From assembly GCA_902782595.1 (NCBI GenBank), contig CACZNW010000045.1, positions 1 through 29,001 on the forward strand: a stretch of 29,001 nt of DNA. Direction: 5' to 3'. Numbering within the stretch: position 1 is the stretch's first letter; every line of letters begins with the position of its first letter. The stretch is from an uncultured Methanobrevibacter sp. (GTDB taxonomy: Archaea > Methanobacteriota > Methanobacteria > Methanobacteriales > Methanobacteriaceae). A model generated the notes under the pieces. That model had not been told where the DNA came from. It saw only the letters and a list, made by a program, of their open reading frames with translations, and did not search any database. The translations under genes were made by a program, and so were the position numbers. Below are positions 7,201-14,630 of the stretch, piece after piece.

Positions 7201-9192
7201 ATAGTTGGCGGTTTGCTTTGAAACTGATTTTGTAACTTCATTGTCCACTAAAGGAGATACTGAAAAACTGGATGAATTTGAAATCGCCTTATAATATGTG
7301 TCCTCGTCATGTGCAGCAGACACATAATATGTTCCCGGTTTCAGATTTGTCAATGTTAAATCAACATCTCCCAGGTAATTAGTCTGCCTCATCTGATTGT
7401 AGACTACGGTCCCGTCTTCGTGCTTAACTGTCAACAGAACATTGACGTTATATTCACGGCAGTCCTGGTACAGTTTGCCGTCATTTCTGGCGGACAGTAG
7501 AGGAAATTCATTGTCAACCACAATATTTGTAGCATCAGCGGCATTGTAAATCGCATTTGACACCGCAAGGTTATCGTAATCCGCAATATTATTTCCACCA
7601 TATAAAGTTACTTTAATTTTTTCAGAATCCCCATAATATATGTTTTCAGCTGAAACCGGCAACCAGTAAACCCAAGCCTGATTATGGAAAAGTTCATTAT
7701 TCTCCAGAGTGAGCTTTTCACCATTTTCATCATAGTAAATCGCACTGCCGTTTCTGGCTACATTGAGCCTGAATACGTTGTCTTTAACAAGAGCCAGTGA
7801 ACTGTCAATATAAATAGCTCCACCCAATCCGTCATCTTTTTTATTGAAATCGGGAATTGCTTCATTGGAAATGAATGAAGAACCCTCCACATCAGTATTT
7901 CTGCCTTTGATATAAATGGCACCACCGTTAATATTGGCAGTGTTCTGAGTGAAAACTGAATTTTTAATTGTCACGTCATCAGCTTCGATATTAATAGCAC
8001 CACCGTATTGGGTTACGGCATTGCCCTTGAATTGTGAATCATCAATTAAAATGTTTAAACCTTTTGCCTGAATAGCACCTCCTATCGGAGCGGTATTTCC
8101 ATCAAAATTACAGTTGTTAATATGCAACTCCATATAATCATATAAGAAACCTGTTGAAAGTGCTCCTCCATAATTATATGCTGTATTATTGATAAATGTA
8201 CAGTTGACAATTGCTCCGGATGAGTGAAATGTCAGCGCTCCTCCCTGATTAGCAGAGTTGCCGATGAATACGCAGTTGATATAAGATGCTCCCTGACGAA
8301 CACATCCCGCACCACCGTGAGACTCACCATTGGTACAGGCCGCATAGTTATTTACAAATCGGCAGTTAATAACTTTAACATTTGAACCTGGTTCATCCAG
8401 ACCAACCTGGATTGCTCCACCGAAGCTGTCGTATTTTCCTTTTACCCAGTTATCTTCAAAAACACAATTTCTTATTTCTGAATTTATACCGTACACATCC
8501 AGAGCCGCCCCGCTTGAAAATTCTTCAAAATTTTCATGATATGCAGTATTCCTTCTGAATTGACAGTTTTCAACTATTGTTCCTGAAGCAGTATACAAAT
8601 CATATTTAGTACATAATGCACCACCTTTTAAAGCGTGATTGTCTTCAAAAATACAATTTTCAAATTTAACATTTTTCGCTTCAATCAATACTGCAGATCC
8701 AGTATCCTCATTACCGTTGATAAATTTAATATTTTTAAAAACACTGCCGGCTCCATTACTATTAATGTAAAAAGCCCTGGATAGTGATTTTCCATCCAGT
8801 ACAGTAGTACCGTCACCAATTATAATAAGTTTTTTATTAATTGTAATTGCAGTTCCTGTTGAATAATAATATCCGCTCAGTTGAACCGTACCTCCTGAGG
8901 AAGTTGAATCAATTGCACTTTTAATTGTGGCATATGTTTTTTCACCTGCTTTAAGTGAGTTATTGAACGAATCTGCTGAATTCCGTAAATCCATTTGCAT
9001 AGGTTCATCGTGAGAATTTTCTAGTTTTTCTACATTACCGGTTTCCATTACCATATCATCAGTGGTTTCGTTTAAATCCACTGCATATGAATTTTCAGCA
9101 CAAAATCCAATTGCAGCAAGCATTAAACAAATAACGCACAGACAAAATAGGAAATTTCCTCCAATAATAATCTTTCCATTATTTTTTAACAT
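4252..9192 (-). CDS. Adhesin-like surface protein: beta-helix plus eight DUF11 repeats
   Basis: A 1646-residue exported protein. The N-terminus has a hydrophobic segment (about 10-35, ending near FCAENSYA) that acts as signal peptide or anchor. Residues about 70-520 are parallel beta-helix rungs of the pectate lyase/polymorphic outer membrane type, with recurring FENCIFEDN, GGAL and GGAIYI patterns. An Ig-like segment (about 540-645) follows. Eight DUF11 repeats of about 118 residues then start near 650, each carrying a WTxxVxNxGPD-type motif. A hydrophobic helix (about 1616-1635) followed by a short basic end anchors the C-terminus. Such proteins are a large family in Methanobrevibacter and are thought to bind host, microbial or plant surfaces; the ligand here is unknown. 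AGGTGAT supports the start. It is divergent from the wall-binding protein at 9662. Confidence 0.85.
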   Translation of the reverse strand: MLKNNGKIIIGGNFLFCLCVICLMLAAIGFCAENSYAVDLNETTDDMVMETGNVEKLENSHDEPMQMDLRNSADSFNNSLKAGEKTYATIKSAIDSTSSGGTVQLSGYYYSTGTAITINKKLIIIGDGTTVLDGKSLSRAFYINSNGAGSVFKNIKFINGNEDTGSAVLIEAKNVKFENCIFEDNHALKGGALCTKYDLYTASGTIVENCQFRRNTAYHENFEEFSSGAALDVYGINSEIRNCVFEDNWVKGKYDSFGGAIQVGLDEPGSNVKVINCRFVNNYAACTNGESHGGAGCVRQGASYINCVFIGNSANQGGALTFHSSGAIVNCTFINNTAYNYGGALSTGFLYDYMELHINNCNFDGNTAPIGGAIQAKGLNILIDDSQFKGNAVTQYGGAINIEADDVTIKNSVFTQNTANINGGAIYIKGRNTDVEGSSFISNEAIPDFNKKDDGLGGAIYIDSSLALVKDNVFRLNVARNGSAIYYDENGEKLTLENNELFHNQAWVYWLPVSAENIYYGDSEKIKVTLYGGNNIADYDNLAVSNAIYNAADATNIVVDNEFPLLSARNDGKLYQDCREYNVNVLLTVKHEDGTVVYNQMRQTNYLGDVDLTLTNLKPGTYYVSAAHDEDTYYKAISNSSSFSVSPLVDNEVTKSVSKQTANYEDIITWTVTVKNHGPNDSTDVKLYDMVPEGLILINFTSNDKYDSESGTLTIGSLKVNETFTFKMTTIVNKTGNIVNKANVVSFEEDLNMDNNHAEKTVFVNSASDLAITKKVSNPAPNYNDNIEWTIEISNNGPDTAHNVKMYDMIPNSLIYVGCNGDYSEDSGIWNVGTLEAGKKVSLKITCIVNSTGLIENFASVNGSEFDYDETNNNDSERIFVNPASDLDIIKEVNATNVNFNDRVKWTLTVSNNGPDKAVNVEILDLLPDGFTYISSTQSKGSYDGNIFTVDSMEVNEKVIIQIITLAKSTGNLINYANVTSDNHDVDLTNNEDEKPILVNPASDLSVTKTVSDSNPQFGEVITWTIEIINNGPDAAHNITAQDLLPDSLIWLDDDSSGDYNPLTGILFIEELDVEETYVLNIECRVNATGLIENNVTVNGQEYDYNLTNNFANETVDVEKSADVSVIKIVNNTSPFYNDLVKWTLIISNNGPDKATNVYVEDQLSEGLILENYTATKGFYDNGIWSMCCLNNGDSETLEIICRVKKTGKIINIAEIHADEYDSNETNNADNETIDVPFAVDLQVSIQVNNATPLFGQDVTWMVCVKNNGPDNATGVVLDDILPEALLFNTHSLTKGSYTSNLWAIGSLNSGDAVYLNLSTISNDLGNIVNKVKVTSTEYDWNMANNYDDDLIDVKPVADLSIEKLVDNPSPDYGEMIKWTLTVTNHGPNKANNVVVRDVLPKGLTFVKSDGDYSGNVWKTESLEVNETKVLEIFCKVTSTGSFNNFAGVSSDEFDPDKSNNNANQSVYVRPASDLSVTKVTSKYNYKVGDVIEYVIEIVNNGPDTARNIKVNEVLDDLLKLKSFKSTKGKFNKFTNVWTIDSLACGQSAKLFIKVIAEGSGIIKNTVEVTSDTFDYDMSNNKDFAIVKVGKKPSNKISKPLKSNLGGKALSNLEKHPTANPFWILIVCLMFSIIFFRDSYFKGKLI
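4400..7250 (-). repeat. Eight tandem DUF11-coding units
   Basis: Within the adhesin gene, eight consecutive units of about 350 bases each encode a DUF11 domain. Each opens with a SDLxxxK- or ADLxxxK-type motif and contains NNGPDxAxN about 25 residues later. The units are clearly related in protein but diverged in sequence, so the array looks old rather than freshly expanded. Boundaries are approximate. Confidence 0.7.
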
Positions 9193-9661
9193 ATTAAATC
9201 ACCTATTATTGAGGACGATTATAAATACTATTAATTAACAAAAAGCTATTAACTAGCAATTAATCTTTTTATTTCCTGTTCAGAGTTAAAAATAATGATT
9301 CATGATATGAAATTTTGAAATCAACTCCAGACAGTAGAGTAATTATCGAATAACACCCTAACACGAATAATTTTTATCCAAATTATTCGCCCAATCTACA
9401 AGTCATTTTCAATTTTATAACTAAAATCAAAATTTTTTAAATCAAATCAATATTTAACTTAAAATAAAAGATAATCTTTCTAAATCCTCAAAATACTTAT
9501 TAAACGATTTATTATTTAAATCTATGCTTAAGAATACTTTAAAATTGTTTTTAGAATGAAAAATAACATTTTAAAGTAAATATTGCTAAGAGTGGGAAAA
9601 AATATTTAATTAATAATAATCATATAATTAATATATAACTAAACATCAAGGTATTAGAGAC
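9193..9661 (+). other. Divergent intergenic region between two surface-protein genes
   Basis: This 469-base AT-rich region separates the adhesin gene (minus) from the pseudomurein-binding-like gene (plus), so it must hold both promoters. Near the plus-strand gene, ATTAATATATAAC (about 9627-9639) is a TATA-like box only about 25 bases before the ATG, suggesting a very short leader. An inverted repeat lies at 9364-9389. I see no ORF or RNA gene. Confidence 0.5.
9364..9389. repeat. Perfect 10-bp inverted repeat in the divergent promoter region
   Basis: CGAATAATTT and AAATTATTCG form a perfect 10-bp dyad around the 6-base spacer TTATCC. A further CGAATAA copy lies at 9347-9353, about 17 bases upstream of the left arm. 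The site could be a regulator-binding operator or an RNA hairpin. There is no T-tract typical of a terminator and no gene ending nearby. Confidence 0.5.
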
Positions 9662-10795
9662 ATGAAAAGACAAATAACAATAATGATTATGGCTCTACTG
9701 ATATTAGCCCCAGTCATACAGGATGTGAGTGCGGCAAAAACCGTATTCATAACATCCGACAATATTGTAGACCATGATACTGATTTAAAACTGTTAAACT
9801 CATTGAAGAGTTACATAGAAGAAATAAGCGGAGGAGAATTACAGGTAATTGTTGACAATCAGGCTCCGGCAGCAGGAGAAGGATGGCGTTCAATAGAAGT
9901 TACAAGTGACGTAAGCGTGGATTTGGCCGCTTCGGATGCGGGAAACTACCTGCAGTTAGCCAGTTCCACAGTAAACTCAGATAAACAGATTGTATTTGTC
10001 AATATTGGAGATTATGATTTAGACAACAACACAAATTTCTTAAGAAGAGCATGGGATGACAATTATTCAAATGAATCATTAGCCGGGATGCATGATCCGG
10101 GGACATTCCTTAAAAATGCAGGAATATACTATGTCCAGCCTGCAAAGGAATTTCCGAATAACGTTGACAACGGTGTTTTATCAAAATATGATGAAAACAT
10201 GAACAAGCAGATTGCCCAGGAAATTGTAGACATCATTAACACCCATGAAAATGATTCGAAAGTATTAAGCGACGGATTAGTCTCCCACAATATAATTAAA
10301 CCTTCAGTAATGGCAAATGCAAGTAAGGAATTAATAAAAAGTAATGATAAGGAAATGACAGGAACATACGGCAATTATACCGGACCCCAACTGTTATACC
10401 AGACAAGTTCCTATTTGAACGGTAACGGACTGGACGTTCCAAAATCCTTTGATGAACCTGAAAACCCAATGGGAATTTCATTTATGGTAAAAGACACATA
10501 TTCCATTTATGACTATTTCAAAATGGCAGGAATTGTTAGAGAATATATGGACCAGAACGGTAAAGCACCTGATTCAATAGAATATGAAGGAGCTCACATC
10601 GGCTATTATGATTTATTATATAACTTTGCAAAAATAACTCAAAATCATACTGATGCAAGACATATGGGCTTTGACAATGAATATCACTTCGATAGAGTTA
10701 ACGATTCAATCTTATTACACATATTCCCATTCGTACTAATATTATTCGTTTTATTCATTGCATATTTATTCCTAAAAAGGATAAGAAGATATTAA
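9662..10795 (+). CDS. Membrane-anchored protein with a pseudomurein-binding-like repeat
   Basis: A 377-residue protein with an N-terminal signal peptide (about 1-24, ending DVSA) and a C-terminal membrane helix (about 349-371, VLILFVLFIAYLFL) with a basic end (KRIRRY). The bulk is therefore outside the cell. Residues about 280-325 (YDYFKMAGIVREYMDQNGKA, then P and IGYYDLLYNFAKI) fit the pattern of pseudomurein-binding repeats, in which a NGKxP core sits between two short helices. The N-terminal two thirds is an unrecognised domain starting KTVFITSDNIVDHDTD. It may tether the membrane to the cell wall or act on it. The aquaporin gene follows after 38 bases and may be co-transcribed. The repeat assignment is by eye. 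Confidence 0.65.
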   Translation: MKRQITIMIMALLILAPVIQDVSAAKTVFITSDNIVDHDTDLKLLNSLKSYIEEISGGELQVIVDNQAPAAGEGWRSIEVTSDVSVDLAASDAGNYLQLASSTVNSDKQIVFVNIGDYDLDNNTNFLRRAWDDNYSNESLAGMHDPGTFLKNAGIYYVQPAKEFPNNVDNGVLSKYDENMNKQIAQEIVDIINTHENDSKVLSDGLVSHNIIKPSVMANASKELIKSNDKEMTGTYGNYTGPQLLYQTSSYLNGNGLDVPKSFDEPENPMGISFMVKDTYSIYDYFKMAGIVREYMDQNGKAPDSIEYEGAHIGYYDLLYNFAKITQNHTDARHMGFDNEYHFDRVNDSILLHIFPFVLILFVLFIAYLFLKRIRRY

Positions 10796-10833
10796 TAACA
10801 TGAAAAAATAATACTACAAATGAGGGGAAATTT

Positions 10834-11517
10834 ATGAAAAAATATATTGCAGAATTAATAGGAACAATGGTTCTTGTTTTATTTGGTTGTGGAAGTGCAG
10901 CCGTAGCAGGTCAGGTATTAGGTAATCTTGGAATTGCAATGGCATTCGGTTTATCTATAGTTGCTATGGCTTATGTGATTGGAGACATCTCAGGATGTCA
11001 CATCAACCCTGCTGTTTCAATCGGTATGTGGATTGATGGAAGAATGGAAGCTAAAGACCTGATAATGTATATTATATTCCAGTGTATCGGTGCAATTATA
11101 GGTATTGCTCTTTTAGCAGTTATTATCAACTCTGCTCCAAGCCTTGGAGGATATGCAGTAACCGGCCTTGGTCAAAACGGATTCGGCTCCGCATCAAGTG
11201 TTGGACTTGGTGTTGTAGGAGCAATAATTGTTGAAATAATCTTAACCTTTGTATTTGTATTCACAGTTCTTGGAGTCACCAAAAAAGCAGAAAACAGTGC
11301 TGTTGCAGGTATTGTAATTGGTTTAACACTTGCATTCGTACATATTATGGGCATTCCATTAACAGGTACATCAGTTAACCCTGCCCGTAGTTTAGCGCCT
11401 GCTCTTTTCCTTGGCGGTCAGGCTCTGCAACAGGTTTGGGTATTCATTTTAGCCCCAATAGTTGGTGCAGTTATTGCAGGATTATTATACAAAGGATTAA
11501 GTTCAGAGGATGCTTAA
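10834..11517 (+). CDS. aqpZ: Aquaporin, AqpZ-type water channel
   Basis: A 227-residue MIP-family channel with six membrane helices and two NPA boxes (HINPAVS at 58-60, SVNPARS at 182-184). The predicted selectivity filter is Phe38, His170, Thr179 and Arg185, matching the water-specific AqpZ pattern rather than the His-less filter described for the methanogen channel AqpM. The C-terminal region (LGGQALQQVWVFILAPIVG) also closely resembles E. coli AqpZ. It should pass water across the cytoplasmic membrane and balance osmotic changes. GAGGGG precedes the start. Resemblance to bacterial AqpZ suggests old acquisition from bacteria. The filter assignment comes from hand alignment. Confidence 0.9.
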   Translation: MKKYIAELIGTMVLVLFGCGSAAVAGQVLGNLGIAMAFGLSIVAMAYVIGDISGCHINPAVSIGMWIDGRMEAKDLIMYIIFQCIGAIIGIALLAVIINSAPSLGGYAVTGLGQNGFGSASSVGLGVVGAIIVEIILTFVFVFTVLGVTKKAENSAVAGIVIGLTLAFVHIMGIPLTGTSVNPARSLAPALFLGGQALQQVWVFILAPIVGAVIAGLLYKGLSSEDA

Positions 11518-11528
11518 ATCCTCTAACC

Positions 11529-11550
11529 CTTTTCTTTTTTTAACTTTAAC
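11529..11550 (+). terminator. T-rich terminator after the aquaporin gene
   Basis: CCCTTTTCTTTTTTTAACTT lies just downstream of the stop codon. Archaeal RNA polymerase often ends at such T-runs without a hairpin, and none is evident here. Confidence 0.45.
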
Positions 11551-11565
11551 TTATTTTAAAAACAG

Positions 11566-11577
11566 ATTATAAATAAA
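11566..11577 (+). promoter_or_regulatory. Candidate TATA box of the pyrH-tatD operon
   Basis: ATTATAAATAAA lies about 75-85 bases before the pyrH start, giving a leader of about 50 bases. TAATATATAA at 11631-11640 is a stronger-looking match but too close to the start codon (15 bases). Confidence 0.35.
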
Positions 11578-11650
11578 ACTCCTTTTTTGCATATTATAAC
11601 ATTACTATTAAATATTTAATAGAATATAATTAATATATAAAGGTGAATAT

Positions 11651-12328
11651 ATGAAAATCGTAATTGCAATTGGAGGATCAATTTTACTTAAAGAATACGA
11701 TAGTAAAAAATTCCAAGAATACAGTGCTATTTTAAAAGACCTGTCCGAAGAACATGAACTATATGTTGTTGTAGGTGGAGGAAAACCTGCAAGGGAATAT
11801 ATCAGTGTTGTTCGTAATTTAGGTGCAGGTGAAGCACAGTGCGACGATATTGGAATTGAAGTTACAAGAATCAACGCTAAACTAATGCTTTCAGCGCTTG
11901 GTGATGCTGCTTATCAGAGAGTACCTCACAATTTCCAGGAAGCATTGGAATTTTCATCCAGTGGAAAAATCATTGTTATGGGAGGTACAGAACCTGCCCA
12001 CAGTACCGATGCCGTCTCAGCAATATTGGCCGAATACATTCATGCAGACAAACTCATTAACCTAACATCCGTTGACGGAATGTATACAAAAGATCCTAAT
12101 AAATTTGACGATGCGGAACTTGTAAGTGAAATTACCGCAACAGACCTGCTTGAATTTTTAAGCGGCAAAGACGTTAAGGCAGGAACCTACGAATTCTTCG
12201 ACACTACAGCCGTTCAGATGATTAAACGGTCAAACCTTCAAACCGTAATCACTAATGGTTTTGAACCGGAAAACCTAATCAAAGCCGTCAATGGTGAAAA
12301 TGTAGGAACAAGAGTTATCAGCGAGTAA
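11651..12328 (+). CDS. pyrH: UMP kinase (archaeal type)
   Basis: A 225-residue member of the amino acid kinase family. It phosphorylates UMP to UDP with ATP in the cytoplasm, a step of pyrimidine nucleotide synthesis. The N-terminal IAIGGSILL, the glycine loop VVVGGGKPAREY (about 40-50), the middle motif GGTEPAHSTDAVSA and the substrate-site stretch TSVDGMYTKDP are as expected. The length suits archaeal PyrH. The start follows AGGTGA at good spacing. It is the first gene of a five-gene run in which no gap exceeds 15 bases. Confidence 0.95.
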   Translation: MKIVIAIGGSILLKEYDSKKFQEYSAILKDLSEEHELYVVVGGGKPAREYISVVRNLGAGEAQCDDIGIEVTRINAKLMLSALGDAAYQRVPHNFQEALEFSSSGKIIVMGGTEPAHSTDAVSAILAEYIHADKLINLTSVDGMYTKDPNKFDDAELVSEITATDLLEFLSGKDVKAGTYEFFDTTAVQMIKRSNLQTVITNGFEPENLIKAVNGENVGTRVISE

Positions 12329-12337
12329 GGTGGAACA

Positions 12338-13126
12338 GTGGATAATCTTATAGATATCGGTTTAAATTTAATGCACAAATCTTTTAGAAGAGACCGAACA
12401 GAAGTAATAGAAGATGCAAAGAAAGCCGGTGTTAAACAGTTCATCATCACCGGAACAAATGTGAATTCAAGTCAGATGGCTGCCGAATACGCATCCAAAT
12501 ATCCGGGAACATTATTTTCAACTTCAGGCGTTCATCCCCATGATGCAAAAACCTGCAATGGTCACACAATGTTTGAACTTGAAAAAATAGCAAAAAACGA
12601 CTGTGTTGTGGCCATCGGAGAATGCGGTCTGGATTATAACAGAAACTTTTCACCCCAGGACCTGCAGAGAAAATGGTTTGAGGCACAAATAGAAGTTGCA
12701 GAACGTGTGAATATGCCTTTATTTTTACATGAAAGAGAAGCTCATAAAGACTTATATGATATTTTAAAAAGACATGACAGCGTTGTGGAAAAATCCGTAG
12801 TTCACTGTTTTACCGGAACCAAACAGGAAGCAAAAAATTATGTTGAACTCGGATGTTACATAGGAGTTACAGGATGGATCTGTGATATGAAAAGGGGAAG
12901 AAACCTTCAGGAAGCAGTGGGCGTTATTCCACCGGAAAAATTAATGATTGAAACAGATGCACCATTTTTAATACCGAAAAACTTTGACAAAAAACCTAAA
13001 AAAAACAGGAACGAACCTAAATATTTACCTCACATCCTCGAAACAATTGCAGTCTGCATGGGAATGGATGCAGAAGAACTTGCAGTTCAGGTTAACAAAA
13101 ATACTAAAGAATTTTTTAAAATATAA
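12338..13126 (+). CDS. tatD: TatD-family metal-dependent DNase
   Basis: A 262-residue TIM-barrel hydrolase strikingly similar to E. coli TatD: IDIGLNLMHKSF opens the protein where E. coli has FDIGVNLTSSQF, and the GVHPHD, GECGLDYNRNF, HCFTGT and IETDAPFLIP blocks are all present. Likely metal and catalytic residues are Glu95, His131, His156 and Asp207. Like E. coli TatD it lacks the N-terminal HxH pair of other family members. TatD acts as a 3'-5' exonuclease in DNA repair or turnover. It starts at GTG, 9 bases after pyrH, with AAGGTGG as ribosome binding site. The bacterial flavour suggests lateral transfer. Confidence 0.93.
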   Translation: MDNLIDIGLNLMHKSFRRDRTEVIEDAKKAGVKQFIITGTNVNSSQMAAEYASKYPGTLFSTSGVHPHDAKTCNGHTMFELEKIAKNDCVVAIGECGLDYNRNFSPQDLQRKWFEAQIEVAERVNMPLFLHEREAHKDLYDILKRHDSVVEKSVVHCFTGTKQEAKNYVELGCYIGVTGWICDMKRGRNLQEAVGVIPPEKLMIETDAPFLIPKNFDKKPKKNRNEPKYLPHILETIAVCMGMDAEELAVQVNKNTKEFFKI

Positions 13127-13141
13127 AAAGGAGATGATAGA

Positions 13142-13333
13142 ATGGCAGTAGACCCTCATAAACATTGTCCAATATGTGGAACCCCAATACCTTTAAATGA
13201 ACTTGTATGCTCACCGGATTGTCAGAAAGTCTGGGATGCAAGAATAAAACAGAGAAAAAAATCACAGATAATGTTATACATTGTGATTGCAATATTTTTA
13301 ATAATTTGGGCATATATGACCTTCGTAAAATAG
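13142..13333 (+). CDS. Small zinc-ribbon membrane protein (DUF2116-like)
   Basis: A 63-residue protein. The N-terminus carries a zinc ribbon with Cys9, Cys12, Cys23 and Cys27 (CPICG and CSPDC), then a basic stretch (RIKQRKKS). A single membrane helix follows (about 43-60, IMLYIVIAIFLIIWAYM). This is the layout of the archaeal DUF2116 family. The ribbon should face the cytoplasm. Its role is unknown; such proteins may recruit partners or nucleic acid to the membrane. It lies 15 bases after tatD, with AAGGAGATGATAG as a strong ribosome binding site. Confidence 0.88.
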   Translation: MAVDPHKHCPICGTPIPLNELVCSPDCQKVWDARIKQRKKSQIMLYIVIAIFLIIWAYMTFVK

Positions 13334-13341
13334 GGATTTAA

Positions 13342-13665
13342 ATGATAATAACTTCATCAAACACTTTGGAAAATAAAGAAATCATAGAATATAAAGGATT
13401 AGTTACAGGAGAATCCTTAATTGGTGCCAATATCTATAAAGACCTATTTTCAGGAGTTCGTGATGTTGTTGGAGGGAGAACCTCCCGTTATGAAGAAGAA
13501 TTGGAAAAAGCCCGTGACATTGCCTTTGAAAGTATGAAAGAAAAAGCTGAAAGTTTAGGGGCAAACGCCATTATCGGCCTTAAGATTTCCTATGATAATC
13601 TTGGAGGCACAATGGGCAATACAATTCTTGTAACTGCATATGGTACTGCAATAAAATTTGAGTAG
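13342..13665 (+). CDS. YbjQ / UPF0145 family protein
   Basis: A 107-residue soluble protein with the full YbjQ (UPF0145) pattern: ITSSNTLENKEIIEYKGLVTG at the start, ending in LGANAIIGLKISYDNLGG and VTAYGTAIKFE. Proteins of this family form homopentamers and were once called heavy-metal-binding, but their function is not established. It follows the zinc-ribbon gene by 8 bases. The next gene ends in a diverged copy of the same domain, which suggests that the two products interact. Confidence 0.92.
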   Translation: MIITSSNTLENKEIIEYKGLVTGESLIGANIYKDLFSGVRDVVGGRTSRYEEELEKARDIAFESMKEKAESLGANAIIGLKISYDNLGGTMGNTILVTAYGTAIKFE

Positions 13666-13666
13666 C

Positions 13667-14500
13667 ATGAAACCCAGAAAAGAAAACATTGATTTGAAGC
13701 ACAGTTCAAAAGCCGTTTTTTGTATCTCAGTTGGTACCGCTGTAGGGCTTGTTGTCTATGGCATTTTCCTATTTTTCAAAATTGCCATATTCGGATGGAA
13801 TCTGGGACTTATCTTTGCACCTCTCAGTGCAGGGTATGTTGAAACTGTAATATCCAGAAGAATTTTAGGAAAATCGAGTGGAGCGATAAGTGCATTCATA
13901 CTTTTTATCTATACAACATTTTACAGTTTTATTTTGAAAAATCCTACACTTGGAATAAATTTAATTACTGCGGGATCAATCCTTGTAATTCTTCAGTCAG
14001 CATTTCCAACACTTGTGAATTATCTTATTATGGTAATTCTTGGTGCAATTGCATCCAATATAAAATGGACAATAGGAAATGCCAGAAAAAGAATAAACAC
14101 AGCTGTCAAAGATAATGTTAAATGGGAAACTGCTGACGAAGAAGTTGCCCCACCTTATTTTGACGAGGCCGAAAGTAACCGGAAATTAAACAGCCAGGGA
14201 TTCTATTTTATTACAAGTACTGATATGCATGACAGACCATATAAAAATATTGGAATTTGCCAAAGTCAAGTCATTATTGAAAATGAGGACGATATCAGTG
14301 TCAAACGTGAAATAGTTGAGGAAAAACGTTTGGTCGGCATCAAAAAAGGAAAAGACGAATGCCTACTAAAACTGATTAATATTATTAAAGAAAATGGAGG
14401 AAACGGCATTTTAGATTTGGAAATAGAATACGGATTAATAGGAATGAAAGGAGACAATATTCATATTATTGCCACTGGAATGGCCATCAATATTAAATGA
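13667..14500 (+). CDS. Membrane protein with a C-terminal YbjQ-like domain
   Basis: About 277 residues. The ATG at 13667 lies one base after the previous stop and is preferred; a TTG at 13658 would overlap the previous gene. The N-terminal half has about four hydrophobic helices (starting AVFCISVGTAVGLVVYGIF and reaching LVNYLIMVILGAIASNIKW). The C-terminal part, from about residue 175 (FYFITSTDMHDRPYKNIG...GNGILDLEIEYGLIG...ATGMAI), follows the YbjQ domain pattern in diverged form. A likely role is as membrane partner of the soluble YbjQ protein, but that is inference. It closes the operon. Confidence 0.72.
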   Translation: MKPRKENIDLKHSSKAVFCISVGTAVGLVVYGIFLFFKIAIFGWNLGLIFAPLSAGYVETVISRRILGKSSGAISAFILFIYTTFYSFILKNPTLGINLITAGSILVILQSAFPTLVNYLIMVILGAIASNIKWTIGNARKRINTAVKDNVKWETADEEVAPPYFDEAESNRKLNSQGFYFITSTDMHDRPYKNIGICQSQVIIENEDDISVKREIVEEKRLVGIKKGKDECLLKLINIIKENGGNGILDLEIEYGLIGMKGDNIHIIATGMAINIK

Positions 14501-14542
14501 ATCAGAAAAAACTATTTTTAAAATAAAGCAAAAGATTTAAGT

Positions 14543-14554
14543 ATTTAAATATAT
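14543..14554 (+). promoter_or_regulatory. Candidate TATA box of the nucleotidyltransferase gene
   Basis: ATTTAAATATAT lies about 80 bases before the start codon. A leader of about 55 bases would carry the strong GGAGGAG ribosome binding site at 14620-14626. Confidence 0.4.
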
Positions 14555-14630
14555 GCCAATTAAATATATTACCAGAAACCATCATCCATTAAAAAGAGTG
14601 CTTTAACCAGAGATTCCTGGAGGAGATAAG

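Noticed and set aside
6935..7204. Plus-strand ORFs within the adhesin gene (also 6383-6592)
   Set aside because: They are antisense shadows of the DUF11 repeats. Their composition follows from the repeated sense codons and no ribosome binding site precedes them.
1500..9310. TGAATCATGA-like palindromic motif near 1509, 4165 and 9297
   Set aside because: The ATGAWTCAT core recurs near gene boundaries, but in a genome this AT-rich such 9-mers are expected by chance, and one copy lies within a start region.
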